Part shown: in pieces, positions 49,680 through 57,242 of the stretch | Layout of the letters: each line of letters begins with the position of its first letter | How positions within the stretch are numbered: the stretch's first letter is position 1 | Source of the DNA: an uncultured Spirochaetota bacterium | GTDB lineage: Bacteria > Spirochaetota > Spirochaetia > JAFGXN01 | Length of the DNA: 64,000 bases | Direction: 5' to 3' | Assembly: GCA_944388995.1 (NCBI GenBank) | Contig: CALXKN010000002.1 | Location: forward strand, 109,921-173,920 | The notes under the pieces: model-generated | What the model saw: the letters and a program-made list of their open reading frames with translations, nothing else | What the model was told of the DNA's origin: nothing | Databases searched by the model: none | Program-made: the position numbers and the translations under genes

Positions 49680-50621
49680 TTACGTCAGAGTGGCCACCAT
49701 CACCGCTTTGATGGTGTGCTTGCGGTTCTCGGCTTCGTCCCAAACGTAGCTGCGCGGACCTTCAATGACCGACTCGGTAACCTCTTTCCCTTTGACGGCC
49801 GGCAGGCAGTGAAGGAAAATCGATTCGGTTTTGCCGGTCTTTTCCATTAACCCGTCGTTGACCTGAAACGGCGCCAATAACTTTTCCCGGGCGGCGCTTT
49901 CGGTCTCTTCGCCCATCGAAGCCCAGACGTCGGTGTAAACGACGTCGGCGCCGTTGAGCGCTTCGTCCGCATTCTCCGTAACGCAGATGCGGCAGCCGTT
50001 TTTTTCGGCTTCTTTCCGGCAAAGGCCGACGGTTTCGGGATCCGGCGCCAGCTCCTTCGGTCCGAGCGCCGTAAAATCGACCCCCATTTTGGAACAACCA
50101 ATCATCATCGATTTGGCGACGTTATTGCGCGTGTCTCCGACAAAAACAACCTTCAGCCCTTTCAGCCGCCCGAAAACCTCTTCCATTGTCATGAAGTCGG
50201 CCAGAATCTGCGTCGGGTGGAATTCATCGGTCAGACCGTTGTAGACCGGCACTCCGGAAGCGGAAGCCAGCAGTTCGACATGATCCTGCCGAAAGCCGCG
50301 GAACTGAATCGCGTCGAACATCCGTCCCAAAACGCGGGCGGTATCCTCCACCGACTCCTTTGCGCCCAGCTGAATGTCGTCGGTTGACAGAAAAACAGGG
50401 TGACCGCCTTCTTCGGCAAACGCCGTTTCAAATGCGCAGCGCGTGCGCGTTGAGCGTTTTTCAAAAATCATTGCCAGCGACTTCCCTTTGAACCGGTTTT
50501 TGGTCTTGCCCCGCCGTTTTTCTTCTTTCAGACGGTGAGCCAAATCGAGTAAATAACGGATTTCTTCCGGAGAAAAATCAAGCAATTTCAAAAAAGAACG
50601 GTCGGTTAATCTGATTTTCAT
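49680..50621 (-). CDS. argF: Ornithine carbamoyltransferase
   Basis: This is a 313-residue carbamoyltransferase. The carbamoyl-phosphate site is EKRSTRTRCAFETA (Ser57-Thr-Arg-Thr-Arg61), followed by FRGFRQDHVELLASASGVPVYNGLTDEFHPTQILADFMTMEE, VFVGDTRNNVAKSM, DVVYTDVWASMGEE (ornithine-binding region) and FLHCLPAVKGKEVTE. It makes or breaks citrulline in arginine synthesis or the arginine deiminase route; no other arginine genes are nearby, so argF versus arcB cannot be decided. An SD (AGGAA) precedes ATG 50621. Confidence 0.93.
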   Translation of the reverse strand: MKIRLTDRSFLKLLDFSPEEIRYLLDLAHRLKEEKRRGKTKNRFKGKSLAMIFEKRSTRTRCAFETAFAEEGGHPVFLSTDDIQLGAKESVEDTARVLGRMFDAIQFRGFRQDHVELLASASGVPVYNGLTDEFHPTQILADFMTMEEVFGRLKGLKVVFVGDTRNNVAKSMMIGCSKMGVDFTALGPKELAPDPETVGLCRKEAEKNGCRICVTENADEALNGADVVYTDVWASMGEETESAAREKLLAPFQVNDGLMEKTGKTESIFLHCLPAVKGKEVTESVIEGPRSYVWDEAENRKHTIKAVMVATLT

Positions 50622-50676
50622 TTTTATTCCTATCGATGAAGAGTATTATGAATGATTGCCGGAAAAATGTCAACGC

Positions 50677-51930
50677 TTACTTTTTGATGATTTCCGGTTT
50701 TTTGCCGCCGGTCAGAGACTCTTTTGTCACGAGAACCGTTTTTTTCCCGGGGATGTCCGGAAGCTCAAACATAACGTCGTTCATCAGCTTTTCGAAAATG
50801 GAGCGGATGCCGCGCGCGCCGGTTTTCTGTTTCAGCGCAATATCGGCGGCCGCTTCGACGGCTTCGGGCTCAAACCGGAGTTCGGCGTCGTCAAGCTTCA
50901 GCATCTCGGAGAACTGTTTCAGAATCGAATTGTCCGGCTCTGTGATGATTTTGACAAGCGCCTCTTTGTCCAATTCGTCCAATCCGACCGTAATCGGCAG
51001 ACGCCCGATGAGTTCGGGAATCAGGCCGAATTTGACCAAATCGTCGGGATGGATTTGCTCGTAGAGTTCTGAGAGCGACGGTTTTTTCCCCCCGGAGATT
51101 TCTCCGAAGCCGATGGTTCTGCGCGAAGTCCGTTCGGCAATCAGCTTGTCCAGTCCGACAAACGCGCCTCCGCAGATGAAAAGAATGTCGGTAGTGTCGA
51201 TTTTCAGCATTTCCTGATACGGATGTTTGCGTCCGCCTCCGGGCGGCACATCGGAGAGCGTTCCCTCGATGATTTTCAGCAGCGCCTGCTGAACGCCTTC
51301 CCCGGAAACGTCGCGCGTGATGGAGCGGTTCTCCGATTTGCGGGCGATTTTATCGATTTCATCGATAAAAATGATGCCTTTTTGAGCCCGCAGGATATCG
51401 CCGTCGGCATTTTGAATCAGTCTCAGCAGAATGTTTTCCACATCGTCGCCGACGTAACCGGCTTCGGTCACCGTTGTCGCGTCGGCAATCGCGAACGGAA
51501 CGTTCAGCTTTTTAGCCAAAGTCCGCGCCAGCAGCGTTTTCCCCGATCCCGACGGTCCTAACAGCAGAATGTTGGATTTATCGATTTCAACGTGCGGATC
51601 GAGGGCGTTTTTTCTGAAAATCCGTTTATAATGATTGTAGACCGAAACGCTCAGAATCCGTTTGGCCCGTTCCTGTCCGATGACATAGCGGTCAAGATGG
51701 GCTTTCAGCTCGGACGGCGTCGGAATGACAGGAGGCTCCTCTTCGCGGCCGCGTTTTTCCTGTTTCGGCGAACCGGTTTCCTGTTCTTTCAGAACGTCAA
51801 AAGCCGTCGCGATGCAGTTTTCGCAGACGTAAATTCCCTGCCGGATGCCTTCAAATGAAATCATCCAGTCGGGAATCGGCTCGCCGCAGAGAATACACCT
51901 TCTTTCGTTTCCGGACGCGTTTTCACTCAT
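50677..51930 (-). CDS. clpX: ClpX, ATP-dependent unfoldase of ClpXP
   Basis: This is a 417-residue AAA+ protein with the N-terminal zinc domain (Cys12, Cys15, Cys36, Cys39), Walker [15 protein letters not shown], Walker [14 protein letters not shown], the pore loop GYVG, a [19 protein letters not shown] sensor region and the LIGRLP Arg-finger/IGF-loop area (GFGEIS). It recognises and unfolds substrates for ClpP. ATG overlaps the clpP stop by 4 bases. The order tig-clpP-clpX is the common bacterial operon. Confidence 0.97.
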   Translation of the reverse strand: MSENASGNERRCILCGEPIPDWMISFEGIRQGIYVCENCIATAFDVLKEQETGSPKQEKRGREEEPPVIPTPSELKAHLDRYVIGQERAKRILSVSVYNHYKRIFRKNALDPHVEIDKSNILLLGPSGSGKTLLARTLAKKLNVPFAIADATTVTEAGYVGDDVENILLRLIQNADGDILRAQKGIIFIDEIDKIARKSENRSITRDVSGEGVQQALLKIIEGTLSDVPPGGGRKHPYQEMLKIDTTDILFICGGAFVGLDKLIAERTSRRTIGFGEISGGKKPSLSELYEQIHPDDLVKFGLIPELIGRLPITVGLDELDKEALVKIITEPDNSILKQFSEMLKLDDAELRFEPEAVEAAADIALKQKTGARGIRSIFEKLMNDVMFELPDIPGKKTVLVTKESLTGGKKPEIIKK

Positions 51931-52526
51931 TGATCTTTTGCCAAAATTTTATCGATGAGACCGTATTCCAACGCTTCCCCGGCGGTCAGATAGAAGTCCC
52001 GTTCCAGATCAGTTTCCAATTTTTCCCGTTTTTGCCCGCAGTCGGCGGCCAAATAATCGGTCAGCATTTTTTTCAGGCGGACGATTTCTTTCGCCTGAAT
52101 CCCGATGTCGGTAGCCTGTCCTTCGGCTCCGCCCCACGGCTGGTGGATCATAATACGGGAGGAGGGCAGGGAGTAGCGTTTGCCCTTGGTTCCCGCCGCC
52201 AGCAGAACGGCTGCCATCGAACACGCCTGCCCGATGCAGATGGTTCTGACGTCGGACTTTAAGTAGCGGATGGTGTCGTAAATGGCCAGACCGGCCGTGA
52301 CCGATCCGCCGGGAGAGTTGATGTAGAGGCTGATGTCCCGTTCGTTGTCTTCCGATTCCAGAAACAGCATTTGCGCGACGGCTAAATCGGCCGTCGCATC
52401 GTCAATCCGTCCGTCAATGAAAATGACGCGGTCTTTCAGCAGCCGCGAAAAAATGTCATAAGAGCGTTCCCCCGCGCCCGTGCGTTCCACTACAATCGGA
52501 ACCAGCGTATTGCCCTGTTCGTTCAC
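51927..52526 (-). CDS. clpP: ClpP serine protease subunit
   Basis: This is a 199-residue ClpP with the catalytic triad at the usual spacing: Ser103 ([11 protein letters not shown]), His128 ([10 protein letters not shown]) and Asp177 (ERDFYLT). The [15 protein letters not shown] and [18 protein letters not shown] segments are typical. It forms the tetradecameric proteolytic chamber. The gene is 17 bases after tig and overlaps clpX. Confidence 0.97.
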   Translation of the reverse strand: MNEQGNTLVPIVVERTGAGERSYDIFSRLLKDRVIFIDGRIDDATADLAVAQMLFLESEDNERDISLYINSPGGSVTAGLAIYDTIRYLKSDVRTICIGQACSMAAVLLAAGTKGKRYSLPSSRIMIHQPWGGAEGQATDIGIQAKEIVRLKKMLTDYLAADCGQKREKLETDLERDFYLTAGEALEYGLIDKILAKDQ

Positions 52527-52543
52527 CCGTCGCTCCTGTCGTC

Positions 52544-53899
52544 TTACATTGAAAGAAAATCGCCGGCGCTTGTCTTCTTTCCCGCCCTGACTTTTGCCGC
52601 GCCGGCCAAAAAGTCGACGGCTTTACCGGTAAGAATTTCTTCCGCCATATAGGCTTTAAAAGAAGGATTGTCGTAAACTTTTTTGATTTCTTCGGCGGTT
52701 TTTCCGGAAGCCTTCGCAATCTCCTCAAAACGAAGTTCGTAGTCGGCGTCGGTGACTTCCAGCTTTTCCGCTTCGGTGAGCGCCTTCAGAATCAGCCGGT
52801 CCTTTGCGTTCTTGACGGCCGCTTCTTTGAAGTCGCCGACGACATCTTCCTTGGTTTTTCCCTGATATTTCAGAATTTGAACCGCCTGCGCCTCCTGCAG
52901 GTTGTTCTGCGCAAGGAAATTCTGCCACGCCTGATCCTGTTCGGCGGCAATCATCGACTGCGGCAGCTCAAAAACCGTCTTTTCGGCAATTTGATTCAAA
53001 GCCGCCTCAACTTTTGCCGCTTTCAGCTTGGTGTCGACGGCTTTCTGCAGCCTCTCTTTGATATCGGCTTTCAAATCATCCAGGGTCTTGAATTTTTCGC
53101 TGACATCCTGAGCCAGTTCGTCGTCGACGGCGGGCAGTTCTTTGACTTTGATCTCCTTAACCTTTACTTTGACGGTAAAACTCTGTCCTTTCAGCGACGG
53201 AGCGTTCTCTTCCTCGCCGAAACTCTTTTTGACAATCTTCTCGTCTCCTTTGTTCATGCCGATGAGATCGTCGTCCAATTTATAAAGATTGTAGCCGCTT
53301 CCGACCGTGAAAACAAAATCCTCCCGCTCGGTTTTCGGCATCACTTCGCCGTTTTCGTCCAGAAGGGAATAATCGATGGTGACAATATCGTTTTTCTCGA
53401 CTCCGCCCGATTTTTTTACGGTGATAACGGCGTTTTGATCCTGAATTTGCGCCAGTTCTTTCTGAATGTCGGCCTCCTCGACGACAACGGAAGGCAGTTC
53501 GACTTCAACGTTTTTGTAATCGGGAAGGGTAATTTTCGGTTCGACATCGTAGGCGATAGAGAAGGTAAAATTTTCGCTCCAATCCGGTTTTAAGTTTTCT
53601 TCATCTGCCAATTTCGGTTCGGCGTAGGGCAGCGGCGCGATCTCTTTGGCGTCCAGCAACTCCTTCCACGTTTCATCGATGGCCTTCATCACGGTTTCGC
53701 TTTTGACGGCGTCGCCGAAGCGGCTTTCAATCACCGAAACGGGGGTTTTGCCCTTCCGGAAACCTTTTACGACGGCTTCTTTCGCATAGTGGCGCAGCAG
53801 ATCGTCGTAAGATTTCTGCAAATCGTCTTTATCGAGCGTCACCGTCAGTTTTTCGGCGGAATTTTCCAGTTTCTCGGTTTTTTTGTCGATGATTTTCAT
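52544..53899 (-). CDS. tig: Trigger factor (ribosome-associated chaperone)
   Basis: This is a 451-residue trigger factor. The N-terminal ribosome-binding domain shows [19 protein letters not shown] (GFRxGKxP signature), the middle FKBP-like domain is [12 protein letters not shown]...[24 protein letters not shown], and a helical C-terminal domain follows. It chaperones nascent chains and has prolyl isomerase activity. An SD (AGAGAGG) lies before ATG 53899. No separate promoter is visible; a tRNA terminator ends 20 bases upstream (see 53920). Confidence 0.95.
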   Translation of the reverse strand: MKIIDKKTEKLENSAEKLTVTLDKDDLQKSYDDLLRHYAKEAVVKGFRKGKTPVSVIESRFGDAVKSETVMKAIDETWKELLDAKEIAPLPYAEPKLADEENLKPDWSENFTFSIAYDVEPKITLPDYKNVEVELPSVVVEEADIQKELAQIQDQNAVITVKKSGGVEKNDIVTIDYSLLDENGEVMPKTEREDFVFTVGSGYNLYKLDDDLIGMNKGDEKIVKKSFGEEENAPSLKGQSFTVKVKVKEIKVKELPAVDDELAQDVSEKFKTLDDLKADIKERLQKAVDTKLKAAKVEAALNQIAEKTVFELPQSMIAAEQDQAWQNFLAQNNLQEAQAVQILKYQGKTKEDVVGDFKEAAVKNAKDRLILKALTEAEKLEVTDADYELRFEEIAKASGKTAEEIKKVYDNPSFKAYMAEEILTGKAVDFLAGAAKVRAGKKTSAGDFLSM

Positions 53900-53919
53900 T
53901 TGAACCTCTCTTTTGTGTT

Positions 53920-53949
53920 AAAAAAAAGCGACTCGCCGACGAGCCGCTT
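53920..53949 (-). terminator. Terminator between tRNA-Gly and tig
   Basis: On the minus strand a 10-bp stem (AAGCGGCTCG with CGAGTCGCTT, loop TCGG), followed by eight T's. It sits right after tRNA-Gly and just before the tig SD, so tig transcription must read through it or start within the tRNA/terminator. Confidence 0.88.
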
Positions 53950-53955
53950 CGGATA

Positions 53956-54027
53956 AGCGAAAGACGGGACTTGAACCCGCGACATCCACCTTGGCAAGGT
54001 GGAGCTCTACCGCTGAGCTACTTTCGC
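53956..54027 (-). tRNA. tRNA-Gly (anticodon GCC)
   Basis: 72 bases. The acceptor stem GCGAAAG pairs with CTTTCGC, the anticodon stem CCACC/GGTGG holds loop TTGCCAA (GCC), the T loop is TTCAAGT, and the discriminator is T. It has its own promoter at 54038. Confidence 0.95.
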
Positions 54028-54037
54028 ATTGCTCTTT

Positions 54038-54066
54038 TTTGTACAACATTTCGGTTTTTTTGTCAA
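54038..54066 (-). promoter_or_regulatory. tRNA-Gly promoter
   Basis: On the minus strand TTGACA (54066-54061), 17-base spacer, TACAAA (54043-54038), 10 bases before the mature tRNA. The only clear promoter upstream of tig-clpP-clpX. Confidence 0.85.
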
Positions 54067-54108
54067 CCGCGTTGCGTAAAAAATTTTCCGGGACGTGATC
54101 CGGCAAAG

Positions 54109-54190
54109 TGCGGGAAAAGGGACTTGAACCCTTACACCTCGCGGTACCGGATCCTAAGTCCGGCGTGTCTGCCGATTTCACCATTCCCGC
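54109..54190 (-). tRNA. tRNA-Leu (anticodon TAG)
   Basis: 82 bases with a class II variable arm. The acceptor stem GCGGGAA pairs with TTCCCGC, the anticodon stem CCGGA/TCCGG holds loop CTTAGGA (TAG, reads CUA), the T loop is TTCAAGT, and the discriminator is A. Confidence 0.94.
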
Positions 54191-54194
54191 AGAA

Positions 54195-54267
54195 TGAGCC
54201 GTAAAGGGATCGAACCTTTGACCCACAGATTAAGAGTCTGTTGCTCTACCAGCTGAGCTAACGGCCC
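54195..54267 (-). tRNA. tRNA-Lys (anticodon CTT)
   Basis: 73 bases. The acceptor stem GGGCCGT pairs with ACGGCTC (one G-T), the anticodon stem ACAGA/TCTGT holds loop CTCTTAA (CTT, reads AAG), the T loop is TTCGATC, and the discriminator is A. Separated from tRNA-Leu by 4 bases. Confidence 0.95.
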
Positions 54268-54274
54268 GGGTTTC

Positions 54275-54348
<74 letters not shown>

Positions 54349-54357
54349 AAAAGCAAG

Positions 54358-54430
54358 GGTGGGGGACGGGGCTCGAACCCGCAACAATCAGAACCACAAT
54401 CTGACGCTCTGCCATTGAACTACTCCCACC
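54358..54430 (-). tRNA. tRNA-His (anticodon GTG)
   Basis: 73 bases including the extra 5' G at position -1 opposite the C discriminator, as expected for tRNA-His. The anticodon stem TCAGA/TCTGA holds loop TTGTGGT (GTG, reads CAC), and the T loop is TTCGAGC. One A-C mismatch in the acceptor stem (sixth pair). First tRNA of the His-Arg-Lys-Leu group. Confidence 0.94.
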
Positions 54431-54452
54431 ATGTGACACCGAAGTCACGTAT

Positions 54453-54481
54453 ACTATGCGGGAAAAAGCCCTTTTTGTCAA
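54453..54481 (-). promoter_or_regulatory. Promoter of the tRNA-His-Arg-Lys-Leu group
   Basis: On the minus strand TTGACA (54481-54476), 17-base spacer, CATAGT (54458-54453). The -35 lies in the loop of an inverted repeat CCCTT...AAGGG with a T-rich tail that looks like the terminator of the upstream DUF975-like gene. Confidence 0.7.
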
Positions 54482-54505
54482 GGGTTTTTCCGATTATTTC
54501 CTTAT

Positions 54506-55216
54506 TCAGTTTATCTCAAGCGGATTCACTTCGACGGCGTTTTTTTCGGAGAGCGTTTTCAGATTTTCGTAAAAAATTGTGTTCGCGGTTTTGATGTACG
54601 GACCCACCCAAATGAAGGCGATTCCGAGAGTCACGATTCCGAGCAGATACCAGCCGATGAAACTCAGATGAAGGCAAAAAAGCTTCCATTTGTATCCTTT
54701 CATCATTTCCGCGCTTTTTTTCAGAACCTCAACCGCCCCAATCTGCGGATTGTCGGCAAGGAGGTAAAAAATCTGGGAAAACATATAGTAAAAAATAACC
54801 GCCGGAATGACAAGTAAAAGAGAGCAGACAGTCATAAGGAGCGCATACGCTGTCAGCACAGGAGAAATGAAGATTTCAAGAAAAATTTCGGCAAAAAGCA
54901 GCTGGATAAAAAACACACACGGGACGACAATCAAAAACGTCCAGACCGCGATAATGACCGCAAACAGAACGTAGGCCACCAACGCGTTCAGATAATTTTT
55001 GTACGTCGAAACCAAATCCGTAATTTCCGGCTTTGCGCCGCGGATCAGTTTCAGCGTAAACGCGCACAATCCCGGAATCAGCAGCGGTATCAGCAGTACC
55101 GACAGCCAGTTCAGGGCGGCAACGGCAATTACCGTCAGCAGACAGACGCCGATCATCGGAATCCAGTTTCCCTCCAGTTTGGACAGCGCCTCTTTTCGAA
55201 TTTCCCGCGCACTCAT
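54506..55216 (-). CDS. DUF975-like polytopic membrane protein
   Basis: This is a 236-residue membrane protein starting MSAREIRKEALSKLEGNWIPMIGVCLLTV, which is the hallmark beginning of DUF975 proteins (SxxEIRxxAxxxLxGxW). About five to six hydrophobic helices follow, and the C-terminal part has LADNPQIGAVEVLKKSAEMMKGYKWKLFCLHLSFIGWYLLGIVTLGIAFIWVGPY, also family-typical. Function of the family is unknown; it resembles glycerophosphoryl-diester-type integral membrane domains. I chose ATG 55216 with SD AAGGAG; the longer frame to 55378 runs through the GC-rich repeat. Confidence 0.88.
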   Translation of the reverse strand: MSAREIRKEALSKLEGNWIPMIGVCLLTVIAVAALNWLSVLLIPLLIPGLCAFTLKLIRGAKPEITDLVSTYKNYLNALVAYVLFAVIIAVWTFLIVVPCVFFIQLLFAEIFLEIFISPVLTAYALLMTVCSLLLVIPAVIFYYMFSQIFYLLADNPQIGAVEVLKKSAEMMKGYKWKLFCLHLSFIGWYLLGIVTLGIAFIWVGPYIKTANTIFYENLKTLSEKNAVEVNPLEIN

Positions 55217-55261
55217 AAAAACTCCTTTTGATTCAGATAAAAAACGATACCACGGTTCCGC

Positions 55262-55395
55262 GCGGAAGGCAAGTCTTTTTTCGGGCGTCCCGGCTTTGCC
55301 GTCGGCGCCCTCCGAGCGCGGTCTGCCTTCCGGCAGACGGCCCTGCGGGCCCTCTGCGGGCGCCTGCCGCGCAGGCAAGGGAGTATTCCGGCTGG
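55262..55395. repeat. GC-rich palindromic dispersed element, copy C
   Basis: Contains the same hairpin as copies A and B (GTCTGCC-TTCC-GGCAGAC at 55321-55338), preceded by GCGCG and followed by GGCCCTGCGGGCCC, plus a second inverted repeat GCCTGCCGCGCAGGC. Together with a terminator (55460-55491), this fills the 314-base gap between DUF975 and the zincin cassette; I see no gene there. Confidence 0.78.
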
Positions 55396-55459
55396 CACAC
55401 GCGTAAAGCCCCCCAAATGCGCCCTTTTCCGATTTTTTGAGCCGTTTTACCTTGAAGAC

Positions 55460-55491
55460 AAAAAAAGCGTTGAATCAACGCGATTCAACGC
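55460..55491 (-). terminator. Terminator of the zincin/small-protein cassette
   Basis: On the minus strand GCGTTGAATC-GCGTT-GATTCAACGC (perfect 10-bp stem) followed by seven T's. It lies 40 bases after the stop of the 78-residue gene. Confidence 0.9.
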
Positions 55492-55530
55492 CTCTCAAGC
55501 GATTGTAGGGACGGGTAGCGGGTGGGGAAA

Positions 55531-55767
55531 TCAGTATAAACAGCCGGGTTTGTAAACGACGCGATTATTTTTCACCAAGTCGATGATGAGGTCTTTATTT
55601 TCTTTAACGCAACGCTCCATCAGTTCTTCGATCTCCGCTTCGCTCATGTGTTCGGGGAAGTGGTATGTTCCCTTTATTTTGTTCGGTGCGTAAACAATAC
55701 CACCGCTCGGCTCTAAGTACCCGATGTCGCCAAATTGATCCCAAAACTCGGGAAGTACCTTTATCAT
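55531..55767 (-). CDS. 78-residue protein coupled to the zincin gene, possible partner/immunity protein
   Basis: No family recognised. The protein is small and soluble, starts MIKVLPEFWDQFGDIGYLEPSGGIVYAPNKIKG, has a central acidic helix (HMSEAEIEELMERCVKENKDLIIDLVKN) and ends VVYKPGCLY. It is translationally coupled to the zincin gene by a 4-base ATGA overlap and shares its terminator. A small protein placed immediately after a possible toxin enzyme is the usual layout of an immunity protein, but this is inference. Base composition is more AT-rich than the neighbours. Confidence 0.7.
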   Translation of the reverse strand: MIKVLPEFWDQFGDIGYLEPSGGIVYAPNKIKGTYHFPEHMSEAEIEELMERCVKENKDLIIDLVKNNRVVYKPGCLY

Positions 55768-56438
55768 TTTAATCCTCCTATAAAATCATCGAAATACCGG
55801 AAAGCATTCGGGAATGCTTCTTTGATTTCTCTCAGCCGTTCTCCGCCACTGCCTCTTGCCGCAAAAAAGTGCGCAATGGCTTCCTCTTCCAACGCTCCTT
55901 TCTGCTGCCAGTAGTTTTCATTATGGCTATATTCGCCATCAATTTTACCATCGGACGCGTCGTTTATCAAGTCGCTGACCCCGTTTCTGACAGCCGATTT
56001 TTTTGCGATTTCATACTCAAGGATTTTGACGTAAAGTCCGTCTACTTCCCTGCTTTTGTCAAGGGTCTCGAAACTTTCGATTTTTCCGGAGGAACCCAAA
56101 ATTTGATTGACGTAGTTCAAAGCGTCTTTCTGAATCAGCTCTTTCAGTTTGGGTAAATTGTCGTGAATGCTGCCACCTTTGCGGTTGTAGTCCAGCCAGT
56201 GACCGGATTCATGGAGAAAAGCCACGACATCCGTTGAGTATCCGGACACAAGGGAGCGTTCGTCTTCCCGCTTCAGATTCAAAAAAATTTTTTTAGACCA
56301 ATCATCATAGTGAGGAATCCCCCGAGTGTAGTCTAATTTGCCTTTCATCGTCTTTGCGTGTTTCACCAAAAAGCTCAGCTGTTCGGGCTTCACTTTCAAA
56401 AGGTCGTTTTCAAAGTCGGCTTTAAGCTCCTTCGGCAC
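55764..56438 (-). CDS. Zincin-type metallopeptidase domain protein, probably 5'-truncated
   Basis: This is a 224-residue frame with a zinc peptidase motif FLHESGHWLDY (HExxH, about residue 75) and a downstream glutamate region EEEAIAHFFAARGSGGE. The end, REIKEAFPNAFRYFDDFIGGL, resembles the last part of phage head or polymorphic-toxin metallopeptidase domains. The start is weak: GTG at 56438 with no SD. The same frame continues upstream without a stop for about 40 codons into the GC-rich repeat (DALKTYPFFKS just before the GTG), with no ATG, GTG or TTG there. It thus looks like the C-terminal part of a larger protein, cut by the repeat. Lower GC than the neighbours suggests transfer. Confidence 0.65.
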   Translation of the reverse strand: MPKELKADFENDLLKVKPEQLSFLVKHAKTMKGKLDYTRGIPHYDDWSKKIFLNLKREDERSLVSGYSTDVVAFLHESGHWLDYNRKGGSIHDNLPKLKELIQKDALNYVNQILGSSGKIESFETLDKSREVDGLYVKILEYEIAKKSAVRNGVSDLINDASDGKIDGEYSHNENYWQQKGALEEEAIAHFFAARGSGGERLREIKEAFPNAFRYFDDFIGGLK

Positions 56439-56460
56439 GGATTTGAAAAACGGGTAGGTT

Positions 56461-56545
56461 TTCAGGGCGTCGGCGGCGGGCGCGGTCTGCCTTGCGGCAG
56501 ACTGCCTGCGGCACCCGCCGTGCCGCTCGCGCCTTCGCGTTCCGT
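56461..56545. repeat. GC-rich palindromic dispersed element, copy B
   Basis: The 67 bases at 56467-56533 align with the minus strand of 11437-11503 with about five differences, including the hairpin GTCTGCC-TTGC-GGCAGAC (56485-56502). It borders the 5' end of the zincin frame. No gene in it; the rest of the gap to 56621 shows nothing else. Confidence 0.8.
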
Positions 56546-56621
56546 TAGGGGCTTCGGCGAATCAGACTTCCGGAAAGAAAGGGCGCGCATCCGCAGATTT
56601 CCGGAAAACGGACGGCGGTTT

Positions 56622-57236
56622 TCAGGTGCGGAAGCCGCGGTTGGCGAACTCCCACAGGTAAAACGAAGCGACGGTCGCATACGGCGAAAACCGTTTGCGG
56701 AAATCGTCAAAATCGCGGCGGGTGAGAGTTTTGCGGCCGCGGAGACGGCAAAGCGCCGTCCGGATACCGCGGTCGCCGGAGCTGAGGACGTTTTTCCTCT
56801 CGAAACAGAAAATCAGCATCATCTCCGCCGTCCATTTGCCGATTCCGTCGAGCATCTGTAGTTTGGCGCAGATTTCGGCGTCCGGAAGCGGCTGAAGGCT
56901 CTCTTTGCTGAGGCCGCTTTCAACCGCTTCTGCGATACCGAGGATATAATTCAGTTTCCGTACCGGAATGCCGCAACCGGCGACAGCGTTCAAATCGCCC
57001 GTCAGAAAGAGGAGCGGCGTCGGATCGCCGAAGCGGGCGGAGAGCCGTTCCCAAACGGTCCGCATGGCTTTTGCCGAAATTTGCTGACTGATAACTGCTT
57101 GCGCCAACGCCGTAAACAGATCGGGGGTTGTTTCCCGCTTGATCACTCCGAAACGGTCGATGAAAACGCCCAGTTCGGGAGCCTGCCGGCGGAGTACCGA
57201 CAACTCCGTCTCTCCGTAATCAAAAAACCGGGGCAC
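56622..57236 (-). CDS. DNA-3-methyladenine glycosylase (HhH-GPD, AlkA-like)
   Basis: This is a 204-residue HhH-GPD protein: FTALAQAVISQQISAKAMRTVWERL, then LQMLDGIGKWTAEMMLIFCFERKNVLSSGDRGIR, which contains the helix-hairpin-helix and the catalytic Asp in the SSGDRGIR loop. No iron-sulfur cysteines, so it is the AlkA type rather than Nth. It excises alkylated purines. It starts with GTG at 57236, six bases after the CoA-disulfide reductase stop, and is the last gene of the 60806-56622 operon. Confidence 0.9.
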   Translation of the reverse strand: MPRFFDYGETELSVLRRQAPELGVFIDRFGVIKRETTPDLFTALAQAVISQQISAKAMRTVWERLSARFGDPTPLLFLTGDLNAVAGCGIPVRKLNYILGIAEAVESGLSKESLQPLPDAEICAKLQMLDGIGKWTAEMMLIFCFERKNVLSSGDRGIRTALCRLRGRKTLTRRDFDDFRKRFSPYATVASFYLWEFANRGFRT

Positions 57237-57242
57237 GGTTTC

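Noticed and set aside
54506..55378. Extended N-terminus of the DUF975-like protein
   Set aside because: The extra 54 residues are read through repeat copy C; the family begins at the ATG with SD at 55216.
55531..56438. Zincin gene as evidence of a prophage (head-protein metallopeptidase domain)
   Set aside because: No integrase, terminase, portal, capsid or lysis gene nearby; a lone fragment cannot support a prophage call.
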